Of a stretch of 64,000 nucleotides of DNA, positions 29,131 through 37,250 are shown piece by piece. The first letter of the stretch is position 1. Each line of letters opens with the position of its first letter. Below the pieces are notes generated by a model, which saw nothing but the letters and a program-made list of their open reading frames with translations, was not told the origin of the DNA and did not search any database. Made by a program: the position numbers and the translations under genes. The stretch is from Peptococcaceae bacterium UBA3937 (GTDB lineage Bacteria; Bacillota; Peptococcia; DRI-13; DTU073). The stretch lies in NCBI GenBank assembly GCA_002385735.1, contig DGEB01000015.1, forward strand, positions 23,764-87,763. The letters run 5' to 3'.

Positions 29131-29202
29131 CCGAAGCAGGATTAAAGGGAGGAAATAATCTTCTGTCATGAGTTTTTCTTTCCTCTTTTAGTTCTGCTTC
29201 GG
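29131..29202 (+). promoter_or_regulatory. Long two-part hairpin in the mgtE leader
   Basis: CCGAAGCAGGA (29131-29141) pairs with TTCTGCTTCGG (29192-29202), allowing one G-U. Inside it, AAAGGGAGGAAA (29144-29155) pairs with TTTCCTCTTTT near 29179-29189. The hairpin ends just before the AAAGGAGG ribosome site of mgtE, and its inner arm carries a second GGGAGG. I do not see the M-box consensus, so this is a structured leader of unknown class. A role in magnesium-dependent control is inferred from position only. Confidence 0.6.
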
Positions 29203-29220
29203 TCGAAAGGAGGAAGCAGG

Positions 29221-30591
29221 ATGACCGAGGAAAAGAAATTACTTTTGACAGAATTGGAAGGATACATTGAAGAAAAAGACGCGGAACAGGCAAGGCAGTT
29301 TTTAGCTCAGTTGCAGTACGCGGACATTGCGGAAATTCTGGAGGAGCTTGCTTCTGAGGAGCAGCAGCTTTGGGTCTTGTCGCTTTTGGATGACGAAACG
29401 GCAGCGCTGGTCTTAAACGAGGTTGATACGGAATTAGGGCTGAAATTGTTGGGGCAATTAAACCAGCAAAAAGCTTCCGATATTTTGGAGGAAATGCCCT
29501 TTGACGATGCGGCCGACTTATTAGGAGAGCTCCCGGATTCCGAACAAACCCACTATTTAAATTTACTGGAAAAAGAAGACCGGACCGAAGTTGAGGAATT
29601 GCTGACCTATCCTGCCGATACGGCCGGCGGGATCATGACTACGGAGTATGTTTCCGTCATGGAAGACTTTACCGCCGAGGAAGCGATTGCAACTTTACGG
29701 AAAATCGCCCCTGACGCGGAGACCATCTACTATGTTTTTGTGGTCAATACCCATAACCAGTTGGTGGGTGTAATCTCGCTGCGGGAATTGATCGTGGCCG
29801 CTCCCACCACTTTAATCCGGGACGTTATGCACCGGAAGGTGGTTAGCGTACCGGTGGACATGGACCAGGAAGAAGTCGCCCGGATTGTTTCGAAGTACAA
29901 TTTTCTGGCGGTGCCGGTTATTGACGACCAGCAGCATTTGCTTGGCATTGTCACGGTTGATGACGTTATTGACGTCATTCATGAAGAAGTGACCGAAGAT
30001 ATCTTCCGTTTGGCCGGTGCGCCGGGGGAAGAAGAAGACGAGGAAGACACGTCCGTCTGGAAAATTGCCACCTCTTTAAAAGCTCGTTTGCCGTGGCTTT
30101 TCGTGACCATGTTAGGCGGGCTGGTTTCCGGGCAGATTTTGAGCCATTTTTCCGACCAAATCAATGCGGTGGTGGCCTTAGCCTTTTTTATCCCTTTGTT
30201 AACGGGAATGGGCGGGAATGTGGGCACCCAGTCTTCGACGGTAACGGTACGGGGGATCGCTACCGGGCAGATTAAAGGGAAGGGTGCCTGGAAGATTGTG
30301 TGCCGGGAAGCTTTGGTCGGGCTAATGATTGGGCTGGTATTAGGCGTTTTTGTGGGTGTTGTCGCTTCATGGTGGCAGGATAAACCGATGCTTGGTTTAG
30401 TGGTGGGGCTGGCCATGGCCGGGAATATGCTGACCGCTGCCGCCATGGGGGCTTTTGTGCCGCTGACCTTCCGCAAATTAGGGATTGACCCGGCAGTGGC
30501 TTCCGCGCCCTTTATTTCCACTGCCATAGATATTACCGGTTTGTTGATTTATTCCACGCTGGCGACGCTCCTGATTGTCTATCTTTTATAA
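29221..30591 (+). CDS. mgtE: Magnesium transporter MgtE
   Basis: A 456-residue MgtE. The N-terminal MgtE_N helical domain (about 10-130, with LLGELPDSEQTHYLNLL) is followed by two CBS domains (about 140-260, ending GIVTVDDVIDVI), a plug helix and five membrane helices (about 290-456). The pore signature GMGGNVGTQSSTVTVRGIA is intact. MgtE dimers conduct Mg2+ and close when cytosolic Mg2+ binds the N and CBS domains. The ATG at 29221 follows AAAGGAGGAAGC. A long structured leader precedes it. Confidence 0.96.
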   Translation: MTEEKKLLLTELEGYIEEKDAEQARQFLAQLQYADIAEILEELASEEQQLWVLSLLDDETAALVLNEVDTELGLKLLGQLNQQKASDILEEMPFDDAADLLGELPDSEQTHYLNLLEKEDRTEVEELLTYPADTAGGIMTTEYVSVMEDFTAEEAIATLRKIAPDAETIYYVFVVNTHNQLVGVISLRELIVAAPTTLIRDVMHRKVVSVPVDMDQEEVARIVSKYNFLAVPVIDDQQHLLGIVTVDDVIDVIHEEVTEDIFRLAGAPGEEEDEEDTSVWKIATSLKARLPWLFVTMLGGLVSGQILSHFSDQINAVVALAFFIPLLTGMGGNVGTQSSTVTVRGIATGQIKGKGAWKIVCREALVGLMIGLVLGVFVGVVASWWQDKPMLGLVVGLAMAGNMLTAAAMGAFVPLTFRKLGIDPAVASAPFISTAIDITGLLIYSTLATLLIVYLL

Positions 30592-30641
30592 GGTGAAATT
30601 TTTGTTCACTAAGCACATTAAGGGATTAAGGGGGGTCTTTG

Positions 30642-31334
30642 GTGTTTACCTTGCAGGAAGTTGTCCAAAGCATTGACCATACTTTGCTTAATCCCGCGGC
30701 CACGGAAAAGGATTACCGGCTTTTATGCGGGCAGGCAGTAAAGAGAGCTTTCAAGGCAGTATGCGTACTGCCTTGTTATGTTCCTTTTTGTGTTCAGCAA
30801 TTACAAAACTCGCCGGTGCTGGTGGCGACCGTGGTGGGCTTTCCTTTGGGTGCCAACAGGGCTAAAATCAAGGTTTGGGAAGCGCAACAGGCTTTCGCCG
30901 ACGGGGCGGCGGAAATTGACGTGGTCATTAACATCGGAGCCTTAAAAGACGGCCACTTCAATGTTGTCGCGGAGGAACTACAGCAACTGGTACAGGTAGC
31001 CCGCGCCTTTTCCGAGCGGAAAATCGTCAAAGTAATCATTGAAACAGGCTTATTAACCGAACCGGAAAAAAGAAAAGCCGGAGAGCTTGCCGTGGAAGCG
31101 GGAGCGGATTTTGTGAAGACTTCCACCGGCTTTAACGGGGGCGGAGCCACGGTGGAGGATGTACGGTTGCTGGCGGCTGTCTGCGGGGACCAAGCGCGGG
31201 TCAAGGCATCCGGCGGCATCCGGACCTGGGAACAAGCGGAAAAACTATTGCTGGCCGGAGCGCGCCGCCTGGGGACGAGCAGCGGCGAAAAGATTGTCCG
31301 GGAATATCTTGAAGCCCAGGGGTCTTCGGTCTAA
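30642..31334 (+). CDS. deoC: Deoxyribose-phosphate aldolase
   Basis: A 230-residue class I aldolase that splits 2-deoxyribose 5-phosphate into acetaldehyde and glyceraldehyde 3-phosphate. DHTLLNP, FPLGA, the Schiff-base lysine region ADFVKTSTGF and KASGGIRT are all present. The GTG at 30642 is chosen since AAGGGGGG lies 6 bases upstream; TTG at 30639 is too close to it. It follows mgtE by 50 bp and may share its transcript. Together with cdd and the nucleoside importer it completes deoxynucleoside catabolism. Confidence 0.95.
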   Translation: MFTLQEVVQSIDHTLLNPAATEKDYRLLCGQAVKRAFKAVCVLPCYVPFCVQQLQNSPVLVATVVGFPLGANRAKIKVWEAQQAFADGAAEIDVVINIGALKDGHFNVVAEELQQLVQVARAFSERKIVKVIIETGLLTEPEKRKAGELAVEAGADFVKTSTGFNGGGATVEDVRLLAAVCGDQARVKASGGIRTWEQAEKLLLAGARRLGTSSGEKIVREYLEAQGSSV

Positions 31335-31382
31335 TTGTTATACCCTTAACCGAATTCTGATTTTTGTTTTTATTTTTACTCT

Positions 31383-31411
31383 TTGTTTCTTTTGCCAAAT
31401 TCGATTATAAT
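31383..31411 (+). promoter_or_regulatory. Promoter of yqzL-recO
   Basis: TTGTTT (31383-31388) and TATAAT (31406-31411) at 17 bp spacing, about 100 bp upstream of yqzL. Confidence 0.55.
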
Positions 31412-31514
31412 TAGATGTGGAAACAAAAAACCAGTATACAAAGAACGGGTGGTGCCAGACTAACAAATACCAAACAGCCTGAGCACAAAACCTGACGAAA
31501 GGATAACAGCAACC

Positions 31515-31652
31515 ATGGGGCAAAACAAAGTGTTTTGGAACTATTTTATGGCAACCGGAAATATTGGTGCATATCTTCTTTTTCGGAAAGTTGGGCACGA
31601 GCAAGGTCTCAAGTTTAAAAGAGCGGAAAAAAACAGCAGAGACATTTTGTAA
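31515..31652 (+). CDS. yqzL: YqzL family small protein
   Basis: A 45-residue protein with the YqzL core WNYFMATGNIGAYLLFRKV. Members of this family are encoded just upstream of recO in Bacillus and many Clostridia, as here. The ATG at 31515 follows GAAAGGATAAC. Function unknown. The longer antisense frame across this stretch is rejected. Confidence 0.85.
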   Translation: MGQNKVFWNYFMATGNIGAYLLFRKVGHEQGLKFKRAEKNSRDIL

Positions 31653-31688
31653 TAATATAAATCGGTCTCGGGAATGGAGAAAGAGGGT

Positions 31689-32435
31689 ATGGGTCTTTAT
31701 AGAACGAAGGCAATCGTTTTAAGAAGTAGAAAATTTGCGGAGACAGACAGCCTGTTAACCCTGCTTACAAGAAAGAAAGGCAAAATAACGGTAATTGCCA
31801 AGGGGGTCCGGAAAAGCAACAGTAGTTTGCGGGGTGGCGTGCAGTTATTTACGTACAATGATATGCTGTTGTATGAAGGCCGCAATTTGGATATTGTCAC
31901 GCAAAGCCAGTGTCTGGAGGCTTTCACCAGCATCCAGGAGAATATGGAGGCTATGGCCGCCGCCAGCTACTGGTGCGAATTGCTGGATAAATTTGTTCCT
32001 GACGGGGAAAGGGACCTGAGTTTATTTGCTCTGGCCCTGGCCGGATTTCATCTTTTGGCTTTAGATTATGATGAACTTACGATGAGGGCGTTGGAAGTAA
32101 AACTGTTACTGCAGCGAGGCTATATGCCGGAATTAGAGCGGTGCGTTTCCTGCGGCAGGATTTTGCAGCATGGCGAGCCGATTGGCTTTTCCGCGGTGAA
32201 AGGCGGAGTTCTGTGCGGCTCTTGTCGACAGGGTGATGTGGTGCCCATGACCTCGGAGAGTGTACGGGCGTGGCAACAGCTCCAGCGCATTGAGTTAACT
32301 AAACTGGGCAGATTAAAGGTGAGCGGCGGAGGATTGAGCGCTCTTGATAAAGCGTTGGAAAAGTATTTGGCGGTTCAGTTGGAGTGTCCCTTAAAGGCAC
32401 GGCCAATCCTCAGGGAAATCGTTCAGACGCCGTAA
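31689..32435 (+). CDS. recO: DNA repair protein RecO
   Basis: A 248-residue recombination mediator that loads RecA in the RecFOR pathway. The N-terminal OB fold (LYRTKAIVLRSRKFAETDSLLTLLTRKKGKI) is followed by a helical domain and a four-cysteine zinc site (CVSCG ... CGSC, about 154-183). The ATG at 31689 is preferred to 31674 because GAGAAAGAGGG lies just upstream and the family starts about there. recO heads the recO-glyQ-glyS-ccpN-ppdK block. Confidence 0.94.
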   Translation: MGLYRTKAIVLRSRKFAETDSLLTLLTRKKGKITVIAKGVRKSNSSLRGGVQLFTYNDMLLYEGRNLDIVTQSQCLEAFTSIQENMEAMAAASYWCELLDKFVPDGERDLSLFALALAGFHLLALDYDELTMRALEVKLLLQRGYMPELERCVSCGRILQHGEPIGFSAVKGGVLCGSCRQGDVVPMTSESVRAWQQLQRIELTKLGRLKVSGGGLSALDKALEKYLAVQLECPLKARPILREIVQTP

Positions 32436-32492
32436 AATTAAAAGGTCCTTAGATGGTAATAATATTAAAAAAGAGAACAGGAGGGTTTTGTG

Positions 32493-32945
32493 ATGGATGA
32501 ACTGGAAAAGATTGATGTGATCAGGGAAAGGCTCGGTGTTACATATAAGGAAGCGAAGGAAGCCCTGGATCGGGCAGGGGGTGATGTGGTTCAGGCCTTG
32601 ATTAACCTGGAGGACGCCCATCGCAAATGGGATGACGCCCTGGAGGAAAAAGGGCGGCAATTAATCGAATATATTAAGGAAATTATTAGGAAAGGAAATG
32701 TAACCAGGGTTAAACTTAAGAAAGGCGACCATGTGGTGATCGAGATCCCGGCCACCGTGGGAGCAATCGGAATCGGTGGAATCTTCCTCAGCCCGATTCT
32801 GGCCATTTTGAGTGTTGTCGGCACGGTTGCCGCCTTAGTTGCGAATTATAGTTTGGAAATCGAGCGGCAGGATGGGCAAGTGGAAAAACGTGATTTAAGT
32901 TTTCTGGAAGAAGAAAACAAGCAAGATCCCGGAGCGGAATCTTAG
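32493..32945 (+). CDS. DUF4342 protein with UBA-like N-terminus
   Basis: A 150-residue protein. The first 40 residues (IDVIRERLGVTYKEAKEALDRAGGDVVQALINLE) look like a UBA/TS-N fold that binds proteins. A DUF4342 domain follows (IKEIIRKGNVTRVKLKKGDHVVIEIPATVG), with a hydrophobic, possibly membrane-inserting segment about 85-112 and an acidic tail. The ATG at 32493 is 7 bases from AGGAGGG. Genes of this type often sit between recO and glyQ in Clostridia. Function unknown. Confidence 0.85.
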   Translation: MDELEKIDVIRERLGVTYKEAKEALDRAGGDVVQALINLEDAHRKWDDALEEKGRQLIEYIKEIIRKGNVTRVKLKKGDHVVIEIPATVGAIGIGGIFLSPILAILSVVGTVAALVANYSLEIERQDGQVEKRDLSFLEEENKQDPGAES

Positions 32946-33027
32946 GCCGCAAGAGGGTAGTTTAGGCTGTAAGCCTTTTGACTCCGGCCGGGTTAGGTCG
33001 GGCTCCGCAGCGGAGCGTCAATTGAAT

Positions 33028-33255
33028 CAGGAATCTGGTGATGAAGGGAAGAGTACCTGCTGAAGGGACATATCAGCGAGTCAAGGAGGGTGCAAGCTTG
33101 ACCAGAAGCGGCAGGGAAGGAGGCAGCCTTGAGCCAGGAGCGAAAAAGAGGGTCTTTTTCATTAATGTGATGAAGATCAAGCAGGGTGGAACCGCGGGAT
33201 TAACCTCTCGTCCCTGCAGCGTGCTTGCTGCAGGGTTGAGAGGTTTTCGTTTTTG
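33028..33255 (+). promoter_or_regulatory. Glycyl T-box riboswitch upstream of glyQ
   Basis: The T-box sequence AGGGTGGAACCGCG is at 33183-33196. Stem I spans about 33035-33140, with GATGAAGGGAAGAGTA at its 5' side and the specifier GGC (glycine) at 33122-33124, followed by the conserved-type AGCCTTGAGC. The terminator AACCTCTC-CCCTGCAGC / GCTGCAGGG-GAGAGGTT (33202-33245) ends in a T-run. Uncharged tRNA-Gly should stabilise the antiterminator and allow glyQS transcription. A GCTCCG-CAG-CGGAGC hairpin (33002-33016) precedes it. Confidence 0.95.
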
Positions 33256-33286
33256 TATAGTACTTCGTAAAGGAGTGAAAAAAACA

Positions 33287-34252
33287 ATGAATTTTCAGGA
33301 ACTGATTCTCGCCCTCAATAAATACTGGGGAGAACAGGGTTGTATTATTCAACAGCCCTATGATTTGGAAGTAGGGGCAGGAACCATGAATCCGGCAACT
33401 TTTTTGCGAGCCTTAGGGCCGGAACCGTGGAATGTGGCCTATGTGGAACCTTCCCGTCGTCCCACCGACGGCCGCTATGGGGAGAACCCCAACCGCTTGC
33501 AGCACTATTATCAATACCAGGTTATTCTCAAACCGTCCCCCGACAATGTGCAGGAGATGTACCTGGATAGCCTGCGGGTTTTGGGAATCAACCCTTTGGA
33601 ACACGATATCCGTTTTGTGGAGGACAACTGGGAATCGCCCACCTTAGGCGCCTGGGGCTTAGGCTGGGAAGTATGGCTGGATGGCATGGAGGTCACCCAG
33701 TTCACCTATTTCCAACAATGCGGCGGGATCGACTGTCATCCGGTTTGTGCGGAGATTACTTACGGGATTGAGCGCTTAGCGATGTTTATTCAGGGGAAGG
33801 ACAATGTCTTTGATATTGAATGGGTGAACGACATTACTTACGGCAACGTCCATCACCAGGGGGAAGTGGACTATTCCATTTATAATTTTGAAGTAGCGGA
33901 TACGGACCTGCTTTTTAAGCTTTTTGATGCCTATGAGCAGGAAGCGATGCGGGTGATTGAAAAAGGGCTGGTCCAGCCGGCTTACGATTATGTTTTAAAA
34001 TGCTCTCATACCTTTAATCTTCTGGAGGCCCGGGGCGCGATTAGCGTCACGGAACGTACCGGCTTTGTGGCGCGGGTGCGGAATATGGCGCGAGCATGCG
34101 CCCAGGGCTATGTGGCGCAACGGGAGGCCTTAGGTTTTCCGTTGCTGAAAAAAGCGACCGGAGCGGCCGGGTCTGCCGGGAAAACCGGTGCGACCAATGG
34201 GGCCCAGGCAGCCGAAACAGCAGAAACAACCGGAGCAGAGGAGGTGAAATAA
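33287..34252 (+). CDS. glyQ: Glycyl-tRNA synthetase alpha subunit
   Basis: A 321-residue class II synthetase catalytic subunit of the alpha2beta2 bacterial type. It begins [19 protein letters not shown] and shows [26 protein letters not shown] and the class II motif 3 region [11 protein letters not shown]. The true start is the ATG at 33287, after AAAGGAG; the frame stays open 250 bases further upstream, but that stretch is the T-box. The last 33 residues are an Ala/Gly/Thr-rich tail outside the conserved fold. Confidence 0.97.
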   Translation: MNFQELILALNKYWGEQGCIIQQPYDLEVGAGTMNPATFLRALGPEPWNVAYVEPSRRPTDGRYGENPNRLQHYYQYQVILKPSPDNVQEMYLDSLRVLGINPLEHDIRFVEDNWESPTLGAWGLGWEVWLDGMEVTQFTYFQQCGGIDCHPVCAEITYGIERLAMFIQGKDNVFDIEWVNDITYGNVHHQGEVDYSIYNFEVADTDLLFKLFDAYEQEAMRVIEKGLVQPAYDYVLKCSHTFNLLEARGAISVTERTGFVARVRNMARACAQGYVAQREALGFPLLKKATGAAGSAGKTGATNGAQAAETAETTGAEEVK

Positions 34253-34255
34253 AGC

Positions 34256-36337
34256 ATGGCTGATTATTTGTTAGAGATTGGCACGGAGGAAATACCGGCG
34301 AAGTTTATGCCCGGCGCTTTAGCAGAATTACAAGCGATGGCCGCCGCAAAGCTCAAGGAACATCGCATTAGTTTTAAGTCCCTGCGGACCATGGGGACGC
34401 CCCGCCGTTTGGTGCTGTATATTGAGGATCTTGCGGCCTACGGGGAGGATTTAAAGGAAGAGGTGCGTGGCCCGGCCAAAAAAGCCGCCTTTGACGCAAC
34501 GGGAGCGCCGACCAAAGCAGCCAAAGGCTTTGCCCGTTCCCAGGGTGTTCCGGTGGAAAGCTTGATCGTGAAGGAAACCGGAAACGGTGAATATCTTTTT
34601 GCCCTGAAGGAAGTGAAAGGGAAAGCCACCGAGGAGCTATTACCGGAGCTGGCTGTGCAGTTGGTTACCGGTTTGAGCTTTCCAAAGCCGATGCGCTGGG
34701 GCAGTATAGAGATGCGCTTTGCCCGCCCCATTCGGTGGTTGGTATCCCTGTTTGATGAAAAAGTCATTCCCTTTTCCTTAGCGGGCTTGCAGGCAGGAAG
34801 AAGGAGCCGGGGACATCGTTTTCTGGGCCAGCCTGAAATTGAGATAAAAAGTCCGCAGACTTATCCTGAGCAAATGCGGGAAAACTATGTCATGGTCGAC
34901 CAGGAGGAGAGGAGAGAAGAATGCTGGCGGCAGATTCAGGAACAGGCGGCACGGGTCAATGGCCGGGTTAAAGAAGACAGCAGCCTATTGGAAGAAGTCA
35001 TTTATTTGCTGGAATGGCCGACGGCCTTGACCGGTAGTATTGCCGAAGAATATCTCCAGATGCCGGAAGAAGTGGTGATCACGCCGATGCGGGAACACCA
35101 ACGCTATTTCCCGGTGCGTGACGGGGAAGGAAAACTATTGCCCTATTTCATTACGGTCCGGAACGGCAATGCCGACCACATCCACATCGTCCGGGCGGGA
35201 AACGAAAGGGTTTTAAAGGCGCGCTTGGCCGATGCCCGCTTTTTCTGGGAAGAGGACCAAAAGAAAAAGCTGGAGGACTACCTGCCCCAGTTAGAAAAAG
35301 TTGTTTTCCAGGAGAAACTGGGCACCATCGCTCAGAAAAGTGAGCGGGTGGTTCGTCTTGTTGGCAGCCTGACTGCCAGGCTGCAGGTCATTGATGCGGT
35401 GGCAGGTGCTGCGGCGCGGGCGGCCCAGTTAGCGAAAGCTGATTTGGTGACCAATATGGTTTATGAATTCCCGGAATTGCAGGGAATTATGGGTCGCTAT
35501 TACGCTTTACTCTCCGGGGAAAAGGAAGAGGTGGCGCAAGCGATCCTTGAGCATTATCAGCCTCGTTTTGCGGGTGATGTTGTGCCGGCGAGCACGGCTG
35601 GCGCCATCGTCAGTATTGCGGATAAGATGGACACCCTGGCCGGTTGCTTTGCCATTGGCATTGAACCTACCGGCTCCCAGGACCCCTATGCTTTAAGAAG
35701 GCAGGCGATGGGCGTATGCCAGATTCTTTTGGCTCATGGTTTCGAAGTGCATCTTGACCACCTGATTGCGAGCGCCCTGACCAATTACCGGGCAGTGCTG
35801 GACGAAGCTGCTTTGGGGGAAAACACGGCGGCCAGGCTCAAGGAATTTTTCCAGTCCCGCATCAAGAATATCCTTGCCGACCGGGGGCACCGGTACGACG
35901 TGATTGACGCTGTATTGGGCGTGGAATACGGAGACCTGTTAAGCACAGTAGCCCGGGCCGAGGCTCTGACCTCGCTGCGGGATAATGAGCAATTCCAGGA
36001 TTTATTGCGCGGGTATACCCGGGCCTCGAATCTGGCGGCCAAGAAAGAGGAAGGGGAGATCAACCCGGCCTATTTCAGTGACGATACGGAAAAAGTCCTT
36101 TTTGCCGCTCTCGAAAATACGGCCGCTGAGCTTGCCCCTTTGGAAGTCAAACGGGATTTCCAGGGAATGATTACCATACTTGCGGCCTTAGCCGAGCCCA
36201 TCGACCGGTTTTTTGACGCGGTCATGGTGATGGCGGAAGACCGGCAGGTGCGGATTAACCGTTTGGGACTACTGGCGGAGGTAGTTGCTTTGACCAAAAA
36301 GGTGGGGGATCTTGGTAAAATCGTTGTGGACAAATGA
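34256..36337 (+). CDS. glyS: Glycyl-tRNA synthetase beta subunit
   Basis: A 693-residue beta subunit that binds tRNA-Gly and supports the alpha subunit. The N-terminus is canonical (LLEIGTEEIPAKFMPGAL). Other family landmarks are GTPRRL, TPMREHQRYFPV, an HD-like region (LAKADLVTNMVYEFPELQGIMG) and a C-terminal anticodon-binding domain. It starts four bases after glyQ and is under the same T-box. Its stop overlaps the long frame of the next gene, but the next gene's real start is downstream. Confidence 0.97.
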   Translation: MADYLLEIGTEEIPAKFMPGALAELQAMAAAKLKEHRISFKSLRTMGTPRRLVLYIEDLAAYGEDLKEEVRGPAKKAAFDATGAPTKAAKGFARSQGVPVESLIVKETGNGEYLFALKEVKGKATEELLPELAVQLVTGLSFPKPMRWGSIEMRFARPIRWLVSLFDEKVIPFSLAGLQAGRRSRGHRFLGQPEIEIKSPQTYPEQMRENYVMVDQEERREECWRQIQEQAARVNGRVKEDSSLLEEVIYLLEWPTALTGSIAEEYLQMPEEVVITPMREHQRYFPVRDGEGKLLPYFITVRNGNADHIHIVRAGNERVLKARLADARFFWEEDQKKKLEDYLPQLEKVVFQEKLGTIAQKSERVVRLVGSLTARLQVIDAVAGAAARAAQLAKADLVTNMVYEFPELQGIMGRYYALLSGEKEEVAQAILEHYQPRFAGDVVPASTAGAIVSIADKMDTLAGCFAIGIEPTGSQDPYALRRQAMGVCQILLAHGFEVHLDHLIASALTNYRAVLDEAALGENTAARLKEFFQSRIKNILADRGHRYDVIDAVLGVEYGDLLSTVARAEALTSLRDNEQFQDLLRGYTRASNLAAKKEEGEINPAYFSDDTEKVLFAALENTAAELAPLEVKRDFQGMITILAALAEPIDRFFDAVMVMAEDRQVRINRLGLLAEVVALTKKVGDLGKIVVDK

Positions 36338-36444
36338 CCATAATCCCAAAATTTTTTCCTTTAAAAATGGTAAATTATATATTAAAATGTGTTATAGTAT
36401 ATGATAGTAATGTTGGTAATAATGATAACATTATTGAATGCGAG

Positions 36445-37086
36445 GTGGTCATTATTCGTCTGACAAAGCGCCAGGAGCAGATTATCAAAATTGTAGAAGA
36501 GCACGGACCAATTATCGGAGAAGATATTGCAGATCTGTTAGGGGTAGTTCGAGCTACCTTGCGTCCTGATTTTGCTTTATTGACGAAGGCCGGATTGTTA
36601 AAAGCGCGTCCTCGCGTCGGTTATTATCTTGCCAGCAAAAAGATCCCTTCCCAGACTGCGGAAACGGTTAAAGGAATGAAGGTCGCTGATTGGAAGTCGG
36701 CTCCGGTCGTCGTTGAGGAAAATGTAACCGTGTATGATGCCATTGTTAATCTGTTCCTTAACGATGTGGGTACTTTGTATATTATCAGCGAGGGAGGCAT
36801 TCTGGAAGGGGTTGTTTCCCGCAAAGACCTCTTGAAGATTGTCCTTGGACAGGCCGATATTCATAAAATACCGATTAATGTGATAATGACCCGGATGCCC
36901 AATGTGGTTACCGTGACTGCCGATGATTCTTTGTGGGAAGCCGCCAAAAAACTGGTTGACCATGAAATCGATTCTCTACCAGTGGTTCAACCAATCTTTC
37001 ATAATGGACGAGAAGGGCTGGAGGTAATTGGCCGCATTACGAAATCTAATATTACCAAGGCTTTTGTAGAATTAGGTGTGGATTAG
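36445..37086 (+). CDS. ccpN: CcpN-like transcriptional repressor with CBS pair
   Basis: A 213-residue regulator. An N-terminal winged helix (LTKRQEQIIKIVEEHGPIIGEDIADLLGVVRATLRPDFALL) is followed by two CBS domains (about 70-135 and 140-205). B. subtilis CcpN represses gluconeogenic gapB and pckA and senses nucleotides through its CBS domains. The frame is open from 36334, but the conserved protein starts near LTKRQ. GTG at 36445 is the likely initiator, though its ribosome site is weak. The AT-rich 100 bp before it, with TATAGT-like -10 sequences near 36390, probably holds the promoter. ppdK follows 164 bp later. Confidence 0.9.
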   Translation: MVIIRLTKRQEQIIKIVEEHGPIIGEDIADLLGVVRATLRPDFALLTKAGLLKARPRVGYYLASKKIPSQTAETVKGMKVADWKSAPVVVEENVTVYDAIVNLFLNDVGTLYIISEGGILEGVVSRKDLLKIVLGQADIHKIPINVIMTRMPNVVTVTADDSLWEAAKKLVDHEIDSLPVVQPIFHNGREGLEVIGRITKSNITKAFVELGVD

Positions 37087-37250
37087 GAAAGGCTAAGCGC
37101 AGAAGCTACCGATTCCGGTTAGTAACGCTGCTGATGTTATAGATAAGGAGGGGGAAGGAGCAGAGAAAACAAAAATGGTTGGATTCTGTAACACAACGGT
37201 CGTTGAGCAGAGCTCTTGTTTTACAAATTTTTTATCGAGGTGATTGGTAA

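Noticed and set aside
29020-29220. M-box magnesium riboswitch upstream of mgtE
   Set aside because: Only a short AGGTGAG-like piece is present; the conserved downstream blocks of the M-box are not visible, so I call it only a structured leader.
31338-31604. 88-residue minus-strand frame opposite yqzL
   Set aside because: The plus strand encodes recognisable YqzL and a promoter; the minus frame has no family features.
33038-33286. N-terminal extension of GlyQ in an open frame
   Set aside because: The stretch is the T-box leader, and ATG 33287 with AAAGGAG matches the family start.
36334-36444. N-terminal extension of the CcpN-like protein from ATG 36334
   Set aside because: The extension is AT-rich promoter-like sequence without homology, and overlaps the glyS stop.
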